64,000 nt of DNA from CAZXFH01 sp964640055 (GTDB lineage: Bacteria > Fidelibacterota > UBA2242 > JAFGTP01): contig CAZXFH010000009.1 in assembly GCA_964640055.1 (NCBI GenBank), positions 1 through 64,000 on the forward strand. Reading direction: 5' to 3'. Of this stretch, positions 63,624 through 64,000 are shown one piece after another (the first letter of the stretch is position 1; each line of letters begins with the position of its first letter). The position numbers were made by a program, and so were the translations under genes. A model generated the notes under the pieces. It saw only the letters and a list, made by a program, of their open reading frames with translations, was not told the DNA's origin and ran no database searches.

Positions 63624-64000
63624 ATGGATCTGGCCACTCTGGCGGGTCTCTTGATTGGCATCGGATTGATCAGTACGGCGATTTTTATAAAAAGTGGGGA
63701 TGCCAGCTATTTCTGGGATTATGCCTCCTTTTTACTGGTTTTAGGCGGCACAATAGCAGCCACTTTTGTGAATTATCCCTTGAAAAATATCTGGAAAGTG
63801 TTTCGGGTACTTAAAAACGCCTTTAAGCGCACCAAATTCGGCTATCAAGAGGTGATCAACAAATTCACTGAATTTGCCGCCAAAATACGCAAAAAGGGAC
63901 TGGTTTCCCTGGAAGACGATTTGGATAAAATAGAAGATAAATTCATGCGCAATGCCATTGAGTTGGCCATTAATGAGCGCGATCAGGACCGTCTGCGTAA
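63624..64000 (+). CDS. MotA/TolQ/ExbB-type proton channel protein, 3' partial
   Basis: The first ~125 codons are present and run off the window. The first membrane helix is MDLATLAGLLIGIGLISTAIFI, followed by FLLVLGGTIAATFVNYPLKNIWKVFRVLKNAFK, a close match to MotA. A cytoplasmic charged helix (IRKKGLVSLEDDLDKIEDKFM) follows. MotA forms the stator channel of the flagellar motor with MotB. A partner gene, if any, would lie beyond the window. The ATG at 63624 follows AATGAGGTAG. Confidence 0.8.
   Translation, partial: MDLATLAGLLIGIGLISTAIFIKSGDASYFWDYASFLLVLGGTIAATFVNYPLKNIWKVFRVLKNAFKRTKFGYQEVINKFTEFAAKIRKKGLVSLEDDLDKIEDKFMRNAIELAINERDQDRLR

Noticed and set aside
1..64000. tRNA, rRNA, CRISPR array or prophage genes
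   Set aside because: I found no cloverleaf or rRNA segment, no spaced repeats and no phage-like genes in the intergenic regions inspected by eye.

Overview
The window looks like chromosome from a Gram-negative, fermentative anaerobe of the wider FCB (Fibrobacteres-Chlorobi-Bacteroidetes) region of the tree; I cannot place it more closely. Gram-negative features are a TolC/RND/adaptor pump, an LpxH-like lipid A enzyme, a LolA-like protein and many lipoprotein signal peptides. Anaerobic metabolism is indicated by a one-chain pyruvate:ferredoxin oxidoreductase, butyrate kinase plus phosphate butyryltransferase, a phosphofructokinase with pyrophosphate-type motifs, and an oxygen-sensitive radical-SAM sulfatase maturase. 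Many genes have good Shine-Dalgarno sequences, and several promoters match TTGACA-17-TAnnnT. Base composition is roughly even in most of the window. The first ~0.7 kb is far more AT-rich. No rRNA, tRNA or CRISPR array was recognised.

Layout. 1-0.7 kb: AT-rich stretch with a thioredoxin-like protein and a truncated lipoprotein start. 0.7-11.4 kb: M23 peptidase, then adaptor, RND permease A, RND permease B and a TolC-like channel. A single-copy IS200-type (REP-associated) transposase and its palindromic repeats sit between the two permeases. 11.5-17.7 kb (minus): ABC ATPase, permease, LolA-like protein, PadR regulator, small membrane protein and a GH20 hexosaminidase. 17.8-21.3 kb: outer-membrane-like protein, gluzincin lipoprotein, and a TPR signalling protein with a Cys-rich tail. 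21.4-24.1 kb (minus): Tat-exported sulfatase and its radical-SAM maturase. 24.3-30 kb: GalU, a metallo-beta-lactamase-fold hydrolase, a zincin lipoprotein, a rubrerythrin-like protein and GpmI. 30.4-39 kb: surface polysaccharide locus (FemAB-like protein, two tandem flippases, four glycosyltransferases). 39-40.9 kb: an RpoD-like sigma factor broken by a frameshift, and RsmE. 40.9-49.2 kb (minus): PFOR, phosphofructokinase, MFS protein, ptb and buk. 49.5-57.5 kb: LpxH-like, HEAT lipoprotein plus partner, Na/Pi transporter plus PhoU, ProS, RecO and rhomboid. 57.5-61 kb (minus): UbiB-like kinase with a phasin-like partner, and NIF3. 61.8 kb to end: enolase, FtsB-like and the start of a MotA/TolQ-type protein.

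How the parts fit: GpmI, enolase, the PPi-type phosphofructokinase, PFOR and Ptb/Buk give a route from sugar phosphates to acyl-phosphate and ATP, although they lie in separate operons. The sulfatase and GH20 enzyme suggest use of sulfated or amino-sugar glycans. The observations most worth a second look are the covarying palindromes around the transposase, which supply the stop codon of one pump gene and abut the start of the next, and the frameshift in the sigma factor.
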